Shown: one piece after another, positions 11,255-22,553 of the stretch | How the letters are laid out: the number at the start of each line of letters is the position of its first letter | Position numbering within the stretch: position 1 is the stretch's first letter | Source: Aegilops tauschii subsp. strangulata | Taxonomy: Eukaryota > Streptophyta > Magnoliopsida > Poales > Poaceae | DNA length: 64,000 nucleotides | Assembly (NCBI RefSeq): GCF_002575655.3 | Contig: NC_053035.3 | Location: 505,826,601 to 505,890,600, forward strand | Direction of reading: 5' to 3' | The notes under the pieces: generated by a model | Databases searched by the model: none | Seen by the model: only the letters and a program-made list of their open reading frames with translations | Told to the model about the DNA's origin: nothing | Translations under genes and position numbers: made by a program

Positions 11255-12345
11255 GTGTTCATGTAGGCATACTTCGTATCTTCGAGGTTGCCCTCCTCTT
11301 CTTCCTCTTCATCCTCTTCCTCCATACTAACCTTGGCCTTTAGAGCAAGGTTGGGCTTCTTTACTCTTTGAGAGCGAAGAACCGCATTGTCGGCGGTCTT
11401 GTCCAAGATCCTCATAGCAACAAACTCATCCAACACTTCACTTGATGACAAGGTGTGGAAGTCCGGCCTTTGACGAATTACGGAGGACATGGCTTTGTGG
11501 TAGGGCATCATTGCCTTGAGGAATTTGCGCTTGATCCAATTGTCATCCGTGTCCTTACTTCCATGATCTCGGAGAGAGACCGCGAGTTTGGTTACTCTCC
11601 GAAAAAGCTCACGAGGTTCTTCATCTTCTTTCATTGCAAACTCGTCGGCTTCATCTTGCACCACTTCATAGTTGGAGCGTTGAATGCTTGCGCTTCCCTG
11701 ATAGAGGGAAACAACTTGGAGCCAAGCATCTTTGGCCACGGTGTAAGGCCGGAGATGAGGAAGATCTTCGGGTGGGATTGCTTCTTGGATGATGAAGAGA
11801 GCATTCTCATTGAATTGATGATCCACAACTTCTCTAGGAGTGAAGTTACTTCGGTCATGCGGATAGAAACCTTCTTCAATGATTCTCCAAAGGTTAGTGT
11901 TCACATGATTTAAATGACGCTTAAAACGATAGACCCAAGAATCAAAATCTACATTCTTCTCAATCTTAGGAGCCGGGCCAGCATGATTCAAATGAGTGGA
12001 AGGGAGCGGTCCACCATAGACAGGTGGAGGTTCCACATGGGCAAAGATGCCGGTGCCCTTTTTACCACTAGAAGAAGGAGCTTTCTCGCTAGTAGCTTCC
12101 CCTTTGTCGGAGGTAGCATCCGTCACCTTGTTGGCGGGATCACCCACTTTCAACGGTGCGGTGGAAAGCTTAAGCCCTTCTAAGTATTTATTAAACATGC
12201 TTTCGACCTCGGTAGTCATGGAGGTTTTCAATGTGTCCAACACCACATTTAATTCCTCACGAGAGACCACGGTTCCCCCATCTCCCGTAGACGAGACCGG
12301 ATTCACACCGGAGTGCTCCTCCACACCGTCTACGACGTCAACCAT
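11158..12345 (-). pseudogene. Maximus-like gag, N-terminal part
   Basis: A 395-codon frame starts 36 bp inside the PBS, the right place for a gag start. It contains the UBN2/retrotransposon gag region (DSWVYRFKRHLNHVN, then DNWIKRKFLKAMMPYHKAM) and a poly-Glu tract. It loses frame just before the zinc knuckle. Gag would form the cytoplasmic virus-like particle. Confidence 0.85.
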
Positions 12346-12380
12346 ACTCTTCGGACGGTAAAGTCCTTAAAAGAGACGAG

Positions 12381-12392
12381 GCTCTGATACCA
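12381..12392 (-). promoter_or_regulatory. Primer binding site of the Maximus-like element
   Basis: On the minus strand this reads TGGTATCAGAGC, the complement of the 3' end of initiator tRNA-Met. It lies two bases from the LTR end at 12395. Confidence 0.9.
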
Positions 12393-12394
12393 AT

Positions 12395-13812
12395 TGAAAG
12401 GATCGATATAGTTGACTAGAGGGGGGGTGAATAGGCAACTAACAATTTTTAGCTTTTCTTTACCAAATTAAACTTTGCATCAAAATAGATTGTCTAGATA
12501 TGCAACTAAGTGAGCAACCTATATGATGCAATGACAACAAGCACGCAAGCAAATAAGAGATATAACACGAGTAAACTTGCCAAAGTAAAGGGATGAGATA
12601 ACCAAGAGTGGAGCCGGTGAAGACGAGGATGTGTTACCGAAGTTCCTTCCTTTTGAGGGGAAGTGCGTCTCCGTTGGAGCGGTGTGGAGGCACAATGCTC
12701 CCCAAGAAGCCACTAGGGCCACCGTATTCTCCTCACGCCCTCACACAATGCGAGATGCCGTGATTCCACTATTGGTGCCCTTGAAGGCGGCGACCGGACC
12801 TTTACAAACAAGGTTGGGGCAATCTCCACAACTTAATTGGAGGCTCCCAACGACACCACAAAGCTTCACCACAATGGACTATGGCTCCGCAGTGACCTCA
12901 ACCGTCTATGGTGCTCAAACACCCAAGAGTAACAAGATCCGCTAGGGATAAGTGGGGGAATCAAATTATCTTGGTAGAAGTGTACATCGGGGCCTTCTCA
13001 ACCAGTCCCGAGCAAATCAACAAGTTTGATTGGCTAGGGAGGGAGATCGGGCGAAAATGCAGCTTGGAGCAACAATGGAGCTTTTAGGGGAAGAGGTAAG
13101 TCAACTTTGGGGAAGAAGACCCCCTTTTATAGTGGGGGGAACAATCCAACCGTTACCCCTCACTTCAGCCCCGCAGAGAGCGGTACTACCGCTTGCCCCT
13201 ATAAGCGGTACTACCGCTCCCCCTCGCGGTACTGCCGCTGGGCCCAGAGCGGTACTACCGCGGTGGTCAGGGCGGTACTACCGCATACGAGCGGTACTAC
13301 GGCCCCCATTGCCGCGGCTAGTACCGTAAAACCCGACACGAAAAAAGACCCCTCGAATCGAGGCGGTACTAGCACGAGACCGCAGCGATACTACGGCTGG
13401 GGGCTACCAGCGGTACTACCGCTCTGGAGCGGTACTACCGCTCATAGCACCCAAGCGGTACTACCGCTCCGGCCCGCGGTACTACCGCTGGGACCAGAGA
13501 GGGCACACTGATAAGGGGAACGAGCCCATCATAGAAGCGGAAAGGCTCGGACGGGGACAAAGGAAGTGTACGTGATGATTCCGCCCTAGCCTTTCCAAAG
13601 CGGACCCCCTCTTGATAGTACGGTGATCCCTATGAAACTAGTCCACCAAACTAATTCGAAAGGACTACACCGTCTTCGCTTCAAGCTCTGAGGGGAGGGA
13701 ATCGTCTCGTGCCAAAATGATGAATCTCTGAAAACACTCAATGCACACGATTAGTCCGCAAAAGCATTGTCATCAATCACCAAAACATCTTCGGGATAAA
13801 TATGCCCTTACA
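12395..13812 (-). repeat. 5' LTR of the Maximus-like element
   Basis: The LTR is 1418 bp with TG...CA termini on the minus strand (TGTAAGGG at 13812, CCTTTCA at 12395). It repeats 1-1156 over 12679-13812. A palindrome array (CGGTACTACCG core) lies at about 13178-13490. The five bases following on the plus strand (13813-13817, TTCTT) are the expected target duplication, but the partner site lies outside the window. Confidence 0.9.
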
Positions 13813-14388
13813 TTCTTTTTAGAAGGACTAGGTGAATCTACATTAGTTCTCTGAGAATCTTGCGCAATTCTCTTAGGGTGGCCCTCAGGATACAAAGGTT
13901 CCTGAGTCATTCTACCCCCTCTAGTCACAACTCTAACATCATTATCATTCTTCTTCTTATTTAATCCATTGAGCAAGTCATTCTGAGCTTTAAGTACTTT
14001 TTTCTACTTGAGTGGTAACCATAGAAGCATGTTTACTAATGAGTTTAAGTTCACCTTTAACTCTAGACATATAATCACTCAAGTGTTCAATCATATAAGC
14101 ATTGCGTTTTAATTGTCTACCAAAATAAGCATTAAAATCTTCTTGCTTAACCATAAAATTATCAAACTCGTCTAAGCATTGGCAAGCAAATTTAGTAGGA
14201 GGGATTTCAGCTTTATCATATCTATAGAGAGAATTTACCTTTACTACCAGTGTCGGGTTATCAAGACCATGTGTTTCTTCAACAGGCGGTAAATTAAGAC
14301 CATGTATTTCTTCAACACGAGGTAAGTTCATAACATCTTCAGCTTTTATACCTTTTTCTTTCATAGATTTCTTCGCCTCTTGCATATC
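13813..14388 (-). pseudogene. Gypsy gag remnant
   Basis: Minus-strand coding fragments resemble a Triticeae Gypsy Gag/capsid region. A 131-codon frame (13990-14385) includes LDEFDNFMVKQEDFNAYF and SDYMSRVKGELKLISKHASM. A second frame (13773-13976, its end running into the Maximus-like LTR) includes LNGLNKKKNDNDVRVVTRGG. The Maximus-like element inserted into this remnant at 13812, and the Angela-like element replaces the rest from about 14389. Family assignment to Gypsy is from recognition. Confidence 0.6.
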
Positions 14389-14453
14389 TTGAACTTCAAT
14401 TTATCATGAACTTAGTCCTGATAGTTTTGGCATATCTATGTTGTTGTAGATCA

Positions 14454-16127
14454 ATCGCCCGTGCTACCGTTCCCTTGAATTTTAATGCGTTCCTAGAGAA
14501 AGCTAAGTTGAAAGACGATGGTAGCAACTACACGGACTGGGTCCTTAACTTGAGGATTATCCTCATTGTTGCACAGAAGAATTACTTGCTTGAAGCACCA
14601 GTGGGTGCAAGGCCTGCTGCAGGAGCAACTCCGGATGTTATGAATGTCTGGCAAGCTAAATCTGATGACTACTCGATAGTTCAGTGTGCCATGCTTTCCG
14701 GCTTAGAATTAGGACTGCAAAGACATTTTGAACATCATGGCGCATATGAGGTGTTTCAAGAGTTGAAGTTAATATTTCAAGCAAATGCCCGAGTTGAGAG
14801 ATATGAAGTCTCCAACAAGTTTTATAGCTGCAAGATGGAGGAGAACTGTTCTGTCAGTGAACATATACTCAAAATGTCTAGGTATCATAATCACTTGACT
14901 CAGTTGGGATTTAATCTTCCGGATGATAGTGTCATTGACAGAATTCTTCAATCACTGCCACCAAGCTACAAGAGCTTCGTGATGAACTATAACATGCAAG
15001 GGATGGATAAGACAATTCCTGAGCTCTTCGCAATGCTAAAGGCTGCGGAGGTAGAAATCAAGGAGCATCATGTGTTGATGGTCAACAAGACCACCAGTTT
15101 CAAGAAAAAGGGTAAAGGGAAGAAGGGGAACTTCAAGAAGAACGGCAAGCAAGTTGATGCTCAAGTGAAGAAGCCCAAGTCTGGACCTAAGCCTGAGACT
15201 GAATGCTTCTACTACAAAGGGACTGGTCACTGGAAGCGGAACTGCCCCAAGTATTTGGCGGATAAGAAGGATGGCAAGGTGAACAAAGGTATATGTGATA
15301 TACATGTTATTGATCTGTACCTTACTAATGCTCGTAGTAGAGCCTGGGTATTTGATACTGGTTCTGTTGCTAATAATTGCAACTCGAAACAGGGACTACG
15401 GATTAAGCGAAGATTGGCTAAGGACGAGGTGATGATGCGCGTAAGAAATGGTTCCAAAGTCGATGTGATCGCGGTCGGCACACTACCTCTACATCTACCT
15501 TCGGGATTAGTTTTAGACCCGAATAATTGTTATTTGGTGCCAGCGTTGACCATGAACATTATATCTGGATCTTGTTTGATACGAGACGGTCATTCATTTA
15601 AATCAGAGAATAATGGTTGTTCTATTTATATGAGTAATATCTTTAATGGTCATGCACCCTTGAAGAGTGGTCTATTTATATTGAATCTCGATAGTAGTGA
15701 TACACATATTCATAATATTGAAGCCAAAAGATGCAGAGTTGATAATGATAGTGCAACTTATTTGTGGCACTGCCGTTTAGGTCATATTGGTGTAAAGCGC
15801 ATGAAGAAACTCCATTCTGATGGACTTTTGGAATCACTTGATTATGAATCACTTGGTACTTGTGAACCATGCCTCATGGGCAAGATGACTAAAACTCCGT
15901 TCTCCGGAACAATGGAGCGAGCAACAGATTTGTTGGAAATCATACATACTGATGTATGTGGTCCAATGAATGTTGAGGCTCGCGGCGGGTATCATTATTT
16001 TCTCAACTTCACAGGTGATTTGAGAAGATATGGGTATATCTACTTGATGAAACATAAGTCTGAAACATTTGAAAAGTTCAAAGAATTTCAGAGTGAAGTG
16101 GAAAATCATCGTAACAAGAAAATATAG
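14454..16127 (+). pseudogene. Angela-like gag-protease-integrase, copy 1, degraded
   Basis: The frame reads through gag, zinc knuckle, protease and the first half of integrase and ends at an in-frame TAG (16125-16127). The position equivalent to the start ATG of the other copy (30058) is ATC at 14454-14456, so the normal start is lost; an ATG at 14406 is only a chance upstream start. The second Cys of the zinc knuckle is Tyr (TAC at 15213-15215; TGC in the other copy). The protease motif FDTG is intact (Asp at 15354-15356). In integrase the HTDVCGP Asp is present, but the second catalytic Asp is Asn (SNRGGEY, codon 16140-16142, just after the stop). Confidence 0.9.
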
Positions 16128-16841
16128 TTTCTACGATCTAATCGTGGAGGAGAATATTTGAGTTACGAGTTTGGTATTCATTTGAAACAATTCGGAATAG
16201 TTTCGCAACTCACGCCACCCGAAACACCACAGCGTAATGGTGTGTCCGAACGTCGTAATCGTACTTTACTAGATATGGTGCGATCTATGATGTCTCTTAC
16301 TGATTTACCGCTATCGTTTTGGGGGTTATGCTTTAGAGACAGCTGCATTCACGTTAAATAGGGCACCATCTAAATCCGTTGAGATGACGCCTTATGAACT
16401 GTGGTTTGGCAAGAAACCAAAGTTGTCGTTTCTTAAAGTTTGGGGTTGCGATGCTTATGTGAAAAAGCTTCAACCTGATAAGCTCGAACCCAAATCGGAG
16501 AAATGTGTTTTCATAGGATACCCAAAGGAGACTGTTGGGTACACCTTCTATCATAGATCCCAAGGCAAGACATTTGTTGCTAAGAATGGATCCTTTCTAT
16601 AGAAGGAGTTTCTCTCGAAAGAAGTGAGTGGGAGGAAAATAAAACTTGATGAGGTAACTGTACCTGCTCCCTTATTGGAAAGTAGTTCATCACAGAAATC
16701 TGTTCGTATGACTCCTACACCAATTAGTGAGGAAGCTAATGATGATGATCATGTAACTTCAGATCAAGTTACTACCGAACCTCGTAGGTCAACCAGAGTA
16801 AGAGCCGCAGCAGATGGTACGGTAATCCTATTCTGGAGGTC
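16128..16841 (+). pseudogene. Angela-like integrase C-terminal part, copy 1, frameshifted
   Basis: Reading resumes in the same frame with SERRNRTLLDMVRS (integrase Glu region). An extra G in the run at 16321-16325 (five G; four in the other copy) shifts the frame. The shifted frame carries TPYELWFGKKPKLSFLKVWG and hits TAG at 16600-16602, where the other copy has GAG. A one-base deletion near 16815 restores the original phase for RT. Confidence 0.9.
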
Positions 16842-18434
16842 ATGTTACTTGACCATGACAAACCTACGAACTATGAGGAAGCGATGATGAGCCCAGATTC
16901 CGCAAAATGGCTTGAGGCCATGAAATCTGAGATGGGATCCATGTATGAGAACAAAGTGTGGACTTTTGTTGACTTGCCCGATGATCGGCAAGCCATCGAG
17001 AATAAATGGATTTTCAAGAAAAAGACTGACGCTGAAGGTAATGTTACTATCTACAAAGCTCGACTTGTTGCGAAAGGTTTTCGACAAGTTCAAGGAGTTG
17101 ACTACGATGAGACTTTCTCACCCGTAGCAATGCTTAAGTCCGTCCGAATCATGTTAGCAATTGCCGCATTTTATGATTATGAAATTTGGCAAATGGATGT
17201 AAAGTCTGCATTCCTGAATGGATTTCTGGAAGAAAAGTTGTATATGATGCAACCTGAAGGTTTTATCGATCCAAAGGATGCTAACAAAGTGTGCAAGCTC
17301 CAGCGATCCATCTATGGACTGGTGCAAGCATCTCGGAGTTGGAATAAACGTTTTGATAGTGTGATCAAAGCATATGGTTTTATACAAACTTTTGGAGAAG
17401 CCTGTATTTACAAGAAAGTGAGTGGGAGCTCTGTAGCATTTCTAATATTATATGTGGATGACATACTGTTGATTGGAAATGACATAGAATTTCTGGATAG
17501 CATAAAAGTATATTTGAATAAGAGTTTTTCAATGAAAGACCTCGGTGAAGCTGCTTATATATTGGGCATCAAGATCTATAGAGAAAGATCAAGACGCTTA
17601 ATTGGACTTTCACAAAGCACATACCTTGATAAAGTTTTGAAGAAGTTCAAAATGGATCAAGCAAAGAAAGGGTTCTTGCCTGTGTTACAAGGTGTGAAGT
17701 TCAGTCAGACTCAATGCCCGACCACTGCAGAAGATAGAGAGAAAATGAAAGGTGTTCCCTATGCTTCAGCCATAGGCTCTATCATGTATGCAATGCTGTG
17801 TACTAGACCTGCTGTGTGGCTTGCTATTAGTTTAGCAGGGAGGTACCAAAGTAATCCAGGAGTGGATCACTGGACATCGGTCAAGAACATCCTGAAATAC
17901 CTGAAAAGGACTAAGGATATGTTTCTCGTTTCTGGAGGTGACAAAGAGCTCGTCGTAAATGGTTACGTCGATGCAAGCTTTGACACTGATCCAGATGACT
18001 CTAAGTCACAAACCGGATACGTGTTTATATTGAACGGTGGAGCTGTCTGTTGGTGCAGTTCTAAGCAAAGCATCGTGGCGGGATCTACGTGTGAAGCGGA
18101 GTACATAGCTGCTTTGGAAGTAGCAAATGAAGGAGTCTGGATGAAGGAGTTCATATCCGATCTAGGTGTCATATGTAGTGCATCGGGTCCAATGAAAATC
18201 TTTTGTGACAATACTGGTGCAATTGCCTTGGCAAAGGAATCCAGATTTCACAAGAGAACCAAGCACATCAAGAGACGCTTCAATTCCATCCGCGATCAAG
18301 TCAAGGAGGGAGGCATAGAGATTTGCAAGATACATACGGATCTGAATGTTGCAGACCCGTTGACTAAGCCTCTCTCACGAGCAAAACATGATCAGCACCA
18401 AGACTCCATGGGTGTTAGAATCATTACTGTGTAA
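16842..18434 (+). pseudogene. Angela-like reverse transcriptase and RNase H, copy 1
   Basis: A 530-codon open frame covers the whole Copia RVT_2 and RNase H region. It includes [26 protein letters not shown], the catalytic YVDDILLIGND box (about 17450-17480), GSTCEAEYIAALEVA and ADPLTKPLSRAKHDQHQ at the C-terminus. There are no internal stops, so this domain is better preserved than the same region of the complete copy. It has no start of its own in the polyprotein context and is unlikely to be expressed. Confidence 0.9.
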
Positions 18435-18467
18435 TCTAGATTATTGACTCTAGTGCAAGTGGGAGAC

Positions 18468-20207
18468 TGAAGGAAATATGCCCTAGAGGCAATAATAAAG
18501 TTGTTATTTATATTTCCTTATATCATGATAAATGTTTATTATTCATGCTAGAATTGTATTAACCGGAAACTTAGTACATGTGTGAATCCATAGACAAACA
18601 GAGTGTCACTAGTATGCCGCTACTTGACTAGTTCGTTGAATCAAAGATGGTTAAGTTTCCTAACCATAGACATGAGTTGTCATTTGATTAATGGGATCAC
18701 ATCATTACAGAATGATGTGATTGACTTAACCCATTCCGTTAGCTTAGCATTTAATCGTTTAGTATATTGCTATTGCTTTCTTCATGACTTATACATGTTC
18801 CTATGACTATGAGATTATGCAACTCCCGAATACCGGAGGAACACTTTGTGTGCTACCAAATGTCACAACATAACTGGGTGATTATAAAGGTGCTCTACGG
18901 GTGGCTCATGGTGGTACTTGTTGAGTTTGCATAGATCGAGATTAGGATTTGTCACTCCGATTGTCGGAGAAGTATCTCTGGGCCCTCTCGGTAATGCACA
19001 TCACTATAAGCCTTGCAAGCAATGTAACTAATGAGTTAGTTGCGGGATGATGCATTACGGAGCAAGTAAAGAGACTCGCCGGTAACGAGATTGAACTAGG
19101 TATTGAGATACCGACGATCGAATCTCGGGCAAGTAACATACCGATGACAAAGGGAACAACGTATGTTGTTATGCGGTTTGACCGATAAAGATCTTCGTAG
19201 AATATGTGGGAGCCAATATGAGCATCCAGGTTCCGCTATTGGTTATTGACCGGAGACGTGTCTCGGTCATGTCTACATAGTTCTCGAACCCGCAGGGTCC
19301 GCACGCTTAACGTTCGGTGACGATCGGTAATATGAGTTTATGTGTTTTGATGTACCGAAGGTAGTTCGGAATCCCGGATATGATCACGGACATGACGAGG
19401 AGTCTCGAAATGGTCGAGACATAAAGATCGATATATTGGATGACTATGTTTGGACTTCGGAAGGGTTCCGAGTGAGTTTGGACAAATACCGGAGTACCGG
19501 GGGTTACCGGAACCCCCCGGGGAGTGTAATGGGCCTCATGGGCCTTGGTGGTGAGAGGAAGGGGCGTCCAGGGCAGGCCGCACGCCCCCTCCCCCTCTAG
19601 TCCAAATTGGACAAGGAAGGGGGGGCGGCACCCCCTTTTTCCTTCCCCCTCTCTCCTCCTTCCTTCCCTCCTACTCCTACTCTTGGAAGGGGTGGAATCC
19701 TACTCCCGGTGGGAATAGGACTCCCCTTGGGGCGCGCCTAGGAGGCCGGCCTCCTCCCCCTCCTCCACTCCTTTATATATGGGGAGGGGGCACCCCATAG
19801 ACACACAAGTTGATCATTGATCTCTTAGCCATGTGCGGTGCCCCCCTCCACCATAATCCACCTCGGTCATATCGTAGCGGTGCTTAGGCGAAGCCCTGCG
19901 TCGGTAGCTTCATCATCACCGTCATGACGCCGTCGTGCTGACGGAACTCTCCCTCGAAGCTCTACTGGATCGTGAGTTCGTGGGACGTCACCGAGCTGAA
20001 CGTGTGCAGATCGCGGAGGTGTCGCACGTTTGGTACTAGGATCGGTCGATTGTGAAGACGTACGACTACATCAACCGTGTTGTCATAACGCTTCCACTTA
20101 CGGTCTACGAGGGTACGTGGACAACACTCTCCCCTCTCGTTGCTATGCATCACCATGATCTTGCGTGTGTGTAGGAATTTTTTATGAAATTACTACGTTC
20201 CCCAACA
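18468..20207 (+). repeat. 3' LTR of the truncated Angela-like element
   Basis: A 1740-bp LTR starting TGAAGGAAATATGCCCTAG and ending TTCCCCAACA. It aligns along its length with the two LTRs at 27062-28825 and 34072-35819. ACTGC follows at 20208-20212 as the expected but unpaired target duplication. Confidence 0.9.
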
Positions 20208-21097
20208 ACTGCACCCCTGGCCAGGGTCGCCGACGTGCGGTGGGGGGTTGGACGGTCCGCGGCGCCGGGCCTGGAGCTCCGCGTATGCCCGGCGCTGGCA
20301 GAGCACCTTCTCGCGGATGTAGTCTTCCCTCGCCCACTTGAGGGTGGCCTCGTCGTCGGGCGCGACCATGTCCGCGTGCTCCGGCTTCACGGGGAGCAGC
20401 CCCGGCTCGGTCTTCGGCCGGACCAGGCGGAGGGAGCGCGGGGAGGGGCGGGCACCCTCGTTGATGACGAGGGCGCCGCTGCGGCTGTGGAGCCGGAGCG
20501 GCGTCTCCTCTGGCTCCGGCTTGACGGGTCGGAGCGCCGGTGAGCCGGAGGAGAGCGAGCTGGAGCCCGACGACGAGGACGTCCCCGGCTCCATTCGCCG
20601 CGGCGTCCAGGAGCTGCCACGGCGGCGAGAGAAGGACGACCGCGGCGGGTACTCGAGGCGTGGCGTGTTGCCGGTCTTGATGTGGTCGAGGATGGCCTCG
20701 AGGGTGCGGCCGGGGACGCCCCACCTGTCAGGCTGCCCGTCGGCGTTAAGGAGTCCGTGGGGGAGGATGCCGTTGGTGGAGGCGATCTGGTCTTCGCGGC
20801 GGCGCTCGAAGTACATCGTCCACAGCGTGTGGCTGTCGGCGGCGTACCTCGGCTCGTTCCGCTGCTCCTCCGTCAGCGACGAGCGGATGCGGGCGTTCTC
20901 GGCCTGCCGCGCCGCCCCTTCGGGAACCGGTGGCACCGGGACGCCGCCGGCACTCAGCTTCCACTACCCCGGCACACACGCATGTCCGGGGGCGCCGGAT
21001 ACTCGGCCTCGTAGAGGAGGCAAGCCTCCGGCTCTTGGAGATGGCGGCGGCCGAAGCCGTTCGCCGCCGCGCCGTCGCCTGGGAACCTCTCGGCCAT
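20208..21097 (-). pseudogene. TE-associated gene of a Triticeae repeat family, frameshifted and 3'-truncated
   Basis: The start ATG is probably at 21097 (MAERFPGDGAAANGF, leading into EACLLYEAEYPAPPDMRV). A one-base shift near 20965-20985 moves reading into the 20193-20936 frame, which contains SSLTEEQRNEPRYAADSHTL, a Ser-rich linker, and repeated VRPKTEPG and PVKPEH motifs, ending with DDEATLKWAREDYIREKVL. The final codons before the stop at 20193 come from the Angela LTR, so the C-terminus is replaced. Proteins of this type are common in Triticeae annotation and have no known function. Strong GC bias is seen throughout. The motif 'KxEPG/KPEH' is reminiscent of SUMO-site spacing, but that is only a remark. 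Confidence 0.6.
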
Positions 21098-21189
21098 TTG
21101 CTCGTCGGCGGGAAGGGGGGAGTGTGCTGCTTTGTGTGGCGATGCGAGGTGAAGTGTGGCAGCTGTGGCGTTCACCGGCGGGTGATCGG

Positions 21190-21197
21190 TTTTTATA
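21190..21197 (-). promoter_or_regulatory. TATA box of the TE-associated gene
   Basis: The minus strand reads TATAAAAA in a GC-rich surround (GCGGCTATAAAAACCG), about 93 bp before the ATG at 21097. This is a plausible core promoter for that gene. Confidence 0.5.
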
Positions 21198-21585
21198 GCC
21201 GCGGCCGGGTAGCGAGAGCCTGCATGCCGGGCGACGCGTGGCGGGAGCGGGCGGGACGCGCGTCGGTGGGGCCTTCACTGCGCCACCCGTGAGGCATCAA
21301 TGGAGGCCGACCGGCGCGGCAGCCTTGGCATTGATTCCCGCGGGAACCGAGGCGATGAGGACGACGAAGCGGCGTCTCGCTGACGCGGCGGGCCCATCCC
21401 CGTTCGCGCCAAAAACGCTTGTACCGGCGCCCCAGTGCGCCGGGTTCGGCCTGGGTCCGCCGGTGCCAATTTCGGCCCAAACCGGCGAAAAACAGACTTC
21501 TGGGACGCGACTGGCCCGATTTTCGGCCGCCGGCGCCGAAAAAACGCATGTGGGCCTGTTGGGGGCGAGGCTGAAGATGCTCTTA

Positions 21586-22390
21586 GTTGCACGTGGGCGG
21601 CGCACACGCATTTGTGCTAGGCTGGTTCTTGTGCAACTACAGTTGCCTGTTTATTCGGAAAAAAAAACTATAGTTGCATGTGAGAGACGAACGTGCATGC
21701 AACTGTTGTTGCGCACAAAAAGGGATGCAGTTGCACGTGGACAGGCATGCATGCAACTAGTTGCGTGCAAGTTACAAGTATAGTTACGCGTGAAAAATAT
21801 AAAAAAATAGGAACACTGAAAAGTTATTAAAAACATGTGTCGAAGAAAAATAAACAAAACTGGAAAGGAAAAAAACCTGCAGGCGACCAACACATAGGGC
21901 AGCGATGATACGATATGACTATACCAACACATAGGGCGCTACAGATAGGTGCTGGCACCACTACTCAGTTTGCTTTGCTGCATATATGGTACTCCCTCCG
22001 TTCATAATGTAAGTATAAAAAGTGTTTTTGACACCACAGAGAAAGTAGTAACTATAACGACTTCGATTAGTACTCAATTTGTTTCTTCTTCCTCTGTCCG
22101 GTCTGGCTTAGCTTGCTCCATTTAGCTGAGGCGATCAGCAAAGGTCGTCTAATTAAGGTCGACAGCGGACAAAGTGAGGACCCACTAGTATCTGCCGCGG
22201 GCGCGATGATGGACCGGGCCAATAATGAATGACGAATGATCAATCAATATCGGCCATCTCCATCTCCATTTGTTTGTTGTCACATTGTCGTTGGATGCTC
22301 TTCTCTCCTCTCCTTCATCGCCAGCTTCACTCACTGCAGCTCCACCGACCACTTCATTCTCTATATCTTGATCATTACTTTTATTTAATA
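21586..22390. other. Intergenic stretch with GTTGCACGTG-type short repeats
   Basis: No gene is seen. From 21586 to about 21790 a degenerate motif GTTGCA(C/T)GTG recurs at least five times with variable spacing. A lone Stowaway-type end (CTCCCTCCGTTCATAATG) lies at 21993-22041 with no partner. The rest is AT-rich and featureless. Confidence 0.5.
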
Positions 22391-22551
22391 CTCCTTCTGT
22401 TTCTAAATATTTGTCTTTCTAGAAATTTCAACAAGTGAGTACATACAGAGCAAAATAGGTGAATCTATACTCTAAAATATGTCTATATACATCTGTATGT
22501 GATAGTCCATTTGAAATCTCTAAAAAGACAAATATTTAGGAACGGAGAGAG
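22391..22551. mobile_element. Stowaway MITE (161 bp)
   Basis: Terminal inverted repeats CTCCTTCTGTTTCTAAATAT and the matching end AAATATTTAGGAACGGAGAG flank an AT-rich centre. TA duplications sit at 22389-22390 and 22552-22553. Confidence 0.85.
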
Positions 22552-22553
22552 TA

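Larger units (their letters stand above)
1..13812 (-). mobile_element. Maximus-like (Sirevirus lineage) Ty1/copia retrotransposon, nested and cut by window edge
   Basis: A Copia-type LTR element is read on the minus strand. The 5' LTR is at 12395-13812 and the 3' LTR at 1-1156, with about 284 bp of the latter lying outside the window. The primer binding site, complementary to initiator tRNA-Met (TGGTATCAGAGC), is at 12381-12392 next to the 5' LTR. A polypurine tract (minus-strand AAAAAGGGGGAGAT) at 1157-1170 abuts the 3' LTR. Gag, protease, integrase, RT and RNase H follow in Copia order, with an extra ORF between RNase H and the 3' LTR. Repeated polypurine tracts, a palindrome-rich LTR, the extra ORF and a total length near 14 kb are Sirevirus traits, and in Triticeae the matching family is Maximus. 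Coding is broken by frameshifts and by a solo-LTR insertion at 8066-10235. The family name is from recognition and was not searched. Confidence 0.85.
14389..20207 (+). mobile_element. 5'-truncated Angela-like Copia retrotransposon
   Basis: The element matches the complete copy at 27062-35819 but lacks its 5' LTR, PBS and leader. Homology begins around TTGAACTT-AATTTATCATGAAC (14388-14405; compare 29990-30010). It has degraded gag-pol, a polypurine tract (GTGCAAGTGGGAGAC, about 14 bp before 18468) and one LTR at 18468-20207. The left junction with Gypsy sequence shows a few bases of shared sequence, pointing to deletion or illegitimate recombination. Confidence 0.85.
20208..21582 (-). mobile_element. 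Truncated GC-rich DNA element, Harbinger-like right end
   Basis: A GC-rich segment begins exactly at the Angela LTR and ends at 21582. The right end, read on the minus strand, is GAGCATCTTCAGCCTCG. It is preceded by TAA (plus-strand TTA at 21583-21585), fitting a PIF/Harbinger-like terminal inverted repeat with a TTA/TAA target. The left end is lost. The strip 21370-21570 (GCGCC and CGGCGCC runs) resembles the non-coding arms of such elements in wheat. The superfamily call rests on one terminus. Confidence 0.45.

Noticed and set aside
20338..21198. 286-codon plus-strand frame opposite the TE-associated gene
   Set aside because: It is antisense to a frame with conserved family motifs and shows only Arg/Gly/Pro-rich translation.
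21238..21783. 181-codon plus-strand frame in the GC-rich segment
   Set aside because: Long open frames are expected in this GC-rich DNA on both strands. It crosses the presumed element end at 21582 and has no recognisable domain.
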